Shown here one piece after another: positions 60,781 through 64,000 of a stretch of 64,000 nucleotides of DNA. The stretch lies in assembly GCA_025677835.1 (NCBI GenBank), contig JAIXMR010000045.1, forward strand, positions 62,001-126,000, written 5' to 3'. This DNA is from Sporodiniella umbellata. Taxonomy: Eukaryota > Mucoromycota > Mucoromycetes > Mucorales > Rhizopodaceae. Under the pieces are notes generated by a model. The model was not told the origin of the DNA. It saw only the letters and a list, made by a program, of their open reading frames with translations, and did not search any database. Numbering within the stretch: position 1 is the stretch's first letter; each line of letters opens with the position of its first letter. The position numbers were made by a program, and so were the translations under genes.

Positions 60781-61361
60781 TTAAAACTTGTTCACCAAGT
60801 GGTTTTGAACACTCAATACATGAAACTTTTTTATGTGAAATCTAAGATTGTTCAAAGTACTAAAAGGGCGATTGCATCCCGCGAGTATACATTTGTACTT
60901 GTTTTTTGTTGGTATTTCGTCCTGTTGGAAAAATTGACTGTGTATGCGGCGCAAATGCTTATCTAAAGAGCAAGAGCTGCTACATTGGACTCTACAACTA
61001 TATACTTCGCATGGATAAACATTTTTTTCGGCTAAACACACACATATAAGCTTAAAGAATCCCTTTTTTTCTCTTTAAATAATAGCTTACGTCTAGAATA
61101 TGTTCCTGCGAATAGCCTACACATTTTTACCATAGTTTCAACCATTTCGCGGTGTTCTTTGAAATTGTCAGTTGTTAACAAACAACCTGTGATGCGTGGC
61201 TCCCGCGAGAGGTTTTTGTCCATTGACCTTACTAGACTTATCCCATCTTGCGATTCAGCGTTAAAACAACGACCTTCAATTCTCTCTGACGGATTTATAT
61301 CTTTATAAAGGCCAATCTTGCGGTAGACATCTTCTCTTTTTTCTTTTACTCTGAGCGGCAT
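60781..61361 (-). CDS. Small C2H2 zinc-finger protein
   Basis: Exons 61361-61091 and 61031-60781 (59 bp intron) give 173 aa. Two C-terminal fingers read PCEVYSC...DKHLRRIH and YKCILAGCNRPFSTLNNLRF...H, each close to CX4CX12HX4H. The first half has a conserved-looking acidic/basic region (SERIEGRCFNAES, EPRITGCLLTT) without a known domain. Probably a nucleic-acid-binding protein; no orthologue is assigned. The intron was placed because the two open frames overlap out of phase and GTAAGC/TTTAG joins them. Confidence 0.75.
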
Positions 61362-61938
61362 CTGTTTAATTGTACTGATGTGTATATATTGTGTTCAAAA
61401 ACAAAAAAGAAGAAGAGCATGAAAATCAACAGCTTCTTTATAAGTGGGTTTTTTTTATCTGTACAACTTGTGCTCATCTTTTACTGTATGTGTACGCCAA
61501 ATATTGGCAATGGTACCCTAAAATAGTTAAAAACAAAAAAAGTCTACGCGTCGTATTGTATGACAAAAAGCAATATGTTGACTTAGTACATCTTTGTATA
61601 TGTAGAGAGATAAAGCGCCACTATTTTAAATTAGTTCGGCCCTTTATTTAAGGAAAATACTGAAATTAGTATGGGGATTGGGGAGACACTGCGTAAACCA
61701 GCAACAGCAGACGAATAAATCCTTTTTTTTTTTTTTTTCAGTCGTAAAGCTTTAGAAATTTTTTTAATTTTTGAAACAAAAAATATCGCGTTGGACAAGA
61801 ACAAAGCCCAAACATTAAATCATGCTTTTTCTGTATTAAAGTAAAGAAAAAAATGGTGGTTTGTGTAGCCTCTTTACAAAAAGATTTTATTTGTCTTATG
61901 TTAGTACTTTATAAATTTTTATTTTTATGTATACAAAA

Positions 61939-61974
<36 letters not shown>

Positions 61975-64000
61975 CAACTATACTTTACGTATATAGTAAA
62001 TAAAAACAAATCCTTGCATTCATTTTTGTGTTTCAAAGCTAACATCTGTGTACCAATATGCCTGTAAAATACGTCAAAAACTGTACAATATATCTTTACT
62101 AAAAAAAACTCTGCTGAGTTTAAGAGTTCAAATGTATAAAAACAGAAGTGGGCTCCGTCATATCGTATCCATTCAAGAAATAAGCATTTTATCAGACTAG
62201 GAACAAGATTTCAATTTTGAGATGCAAAATAAATAAATAAGTAACGGCCATGAAGAAAATTTTTGAAAAAATACATCCTGAGTCTTCCTGTACGGAAACA
62301 ATAAAACCAGCAAGTCTCCACTAAAAAATAAAAACGCAACTCAAGGTACACAAAGTGTATGCATACGCGCTTTAAAATAATCTTGGCTGTCACAGCTTAC
62401 AACTGAATAGAATCATCACCTCTTTGTTTTCTTTTTCTATAAAAACAAGCGTGCTTCAAAATATAGCTGCCTATATATAGTTTTAGGACGTGAACCATTT
62501 TAGGAGTACATATCGACCGTTATGGTAGGCTCAAACATACTCTCTTTGGAAAGAAATATAACAGTTTTCTTTTTACTGAAATTACTGATAATACCTACAC
62601 TTACAAAATATTTGTTTGATTACATTTCCACGCACAATGTAATCTGTAAAAGCCTTTTTTACGCCTAAAATAGAGAGGGAGTCAACCTAGATCTAAAGAA
62701 ATGATTGTCATACACTTTTTTAAAGCCCTCCAAAACAAGAGCTAGGCAGTTAGTATATATATATCCACTGTCTAGTCTATTGGACTTTAAATAAACCAGG
62801 ATTTCTGTGAAATCCCTTAAAAATATATATATATATATATATCCACTGTCAGTTATTAATTTTTCTTTTTTTGAAGGCGCTGGATCGCTTTGAATATTCA
62901 TGCAAAGTAACTGGAGCTTGCTTTAGACTTTTTTTTTTTAGGGCTTTTTTGGCTAGAGTTTCATTTGATTAAAGGCGTTTGAAACGATGCGCATTTTGCA
63001 ACTTTTCATGCACAAAAGTTTGCGTAACTGTTTTTGAGTGAGTGTGCTAAGACAAATGCTGAGATTAACTTTTTTTTGTGTTTAAAGAGCTGTAACAAAG
63101 TAGACTTTGCTAACAGAACCCATAGTATTCTGCCTATATAAACAATTTGGATGCTATAATTTCTATATTTGAAAGCTATTTTAAAAATATTTATGCATTT
63201 TGAGCAAAAAAACTACCTTTGAAAGATAATATGGACTTGGACATCGTGCCTTCCAAATAGCTCCCAAACCACGATGTGAAATGACGACCAAGATATCCTT
63301 GACAATATTCTCAAGTTAGTCCACAGAGTACAGAAATGAACCGAATTTCATGACAGTTGCACACAGCTCAAAAGCAGTAAAAATGAAGGAAAAAAAAATA
63401 CCGAAAGCCTTGTGTTTTTAGGCGAAGAAACGTCACTGATTGCTTTACTGACAAGTTTGAATAATTACATAGGTGGTTTTCTTATTTGTTTTTTATAACA
63501 CATATTTTGCTATGATTCCTTTACTCAAAACGTATTCAAACGTAAGTAAATATTCTATATAACCTGAGATAGTGTTCAAAGATGTAATTCCAGTACAGAA
63601 GAATTAGAACCCACAAAGTTGCAGTGCATACCTCAAGCTGAGAGTCTTTGTAGCTTCTTTTAAAAGCCAAAAATCTCGCCTCCAGAATTAAGGAACAATG
63701 GGAAGACAGTACCCAGTTGACACTGAAGATATAGTCAAATTTAAAGATATTTCTTAGATGCTTTCTACTCGAAGAAGAGCCGCGTATTTTATGAATACCT
63801 ATATACAACCAAAAGAAAAACCTTACAACCAAGTTCAGAAGTTGATGAGTAATTCAACTCCAGCGTTAGCAAATAAGGAAAGTAAAATAGCTTCAATGGA
63901 CAAAGACGAAGAAGTCCCATTTTAGCCAGGACAAAAACAAAACTACTGAAGAGGCTGCAATCCACATCCAAAGAAAGTAAAAACACTTGTAGATCAACCT
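61362..64000. other. Right-end AT-rich interval without a supported gene
   Basis: About 2.6 kb. It contains an AC microsatellite at about 61942-61971 and two near-identical AT-repeat blocks followed by ATCCACTGTC (62755-62772 and 62822-62850). Minus-strand open stretches at 63536-63832 and 63789-63986 are hydrophobic and could belong to a gene running in from the right edge, but no motif supports this. Confidence 0.4.

Noticed and set aside
63536..63986. Hydrophobic minus-strand frames as part of an ABC-C transporter
   Set aside because: Only a loose resemblance to N-terminal membrane segments; no nucleotide-binding motif or consistent splicing inside the window.
1..64000. tRNA, rRNA, CRISPR arrays, prophage or intact transposons
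   Set aside because: No T-loop/anticodon structure, rRNA core, spaced direct repeats, transposase or complete reverse transcriptase was recognised by eye; a covariance-model scan would be decisive for tRNAs.

Overview
The window is nuclear DNA from a fungus, most likely a Mucorales species close to Rhizopus. Three identical aspartic proteinases read like rhizopuspepsin. Genes are compact, with many GT-AG introns of about 45-100 bp, and the spacers are full of long poly-A and poly-T tracts. No rRNA, tRNA, CRISPR array or intact transposon was recognised. All gene models were built by hand from splice-site logic and protein family knowledge; no alignment or expression data were available.

Layout. 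0-8.7 kb: the 5' part of a myosin-motor chitin synthase, a Zn2Cys6 regulator, an SLC25A46-like membrane carrier and the proteasome ATPase Rpt4. 9.2-22 kb: an inverted duplication of about 2.67 kb whose arms (9249-11919 and 19322-21984) each carry a secreted aspartic proteinase. Between the arms lie ATG10 and a third, shorter copy of the same proteinase. 22-32 kb: GID4, a seven-exon CENP-S/MHF1 gene, an F-box/WD40 protein, a SAM plus HMG-box protein, a C2H2 factor, an RlmN-type radical SAM methyltransferase and an FG-repeat nucleoporin. 32-41 kb: one 18-exon neurofibromin (NF1-type RasGAP) gene. 41-45.4 kb: an AT-rich gene-poor stretch. 45.4-61.4 kb: the ER ubiquitin ligase Doa10/MARCH6, two small hypothetical genes, a second Zn2Cys6 regulator, an OSBP/Osh4-like lipid-transfer protein, a J-domain membrane protein, a RasGEF, a universal stress protein and a C2H2 protein. 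61.4-64 kb: no gene that can be supported.

Functional threads. Several genes act in regulated proteolysis: Rpt4 (proteasome), GID4 (degron receptor), an F-box protein (SCF), Doa10 (ER-associated degradation) and ATG10 (autophagy conjugation). A RasGAP and a RasGEF, with opposite effects on Ras, lie about 15 kb apart. Clustering by chance is the simplest reading. The most unusual structure is the inverted, three-copy proteinase locus. Several genes start with coding exons of only 10-25 nt, so they are easy to miss or truncate in automated annotation.
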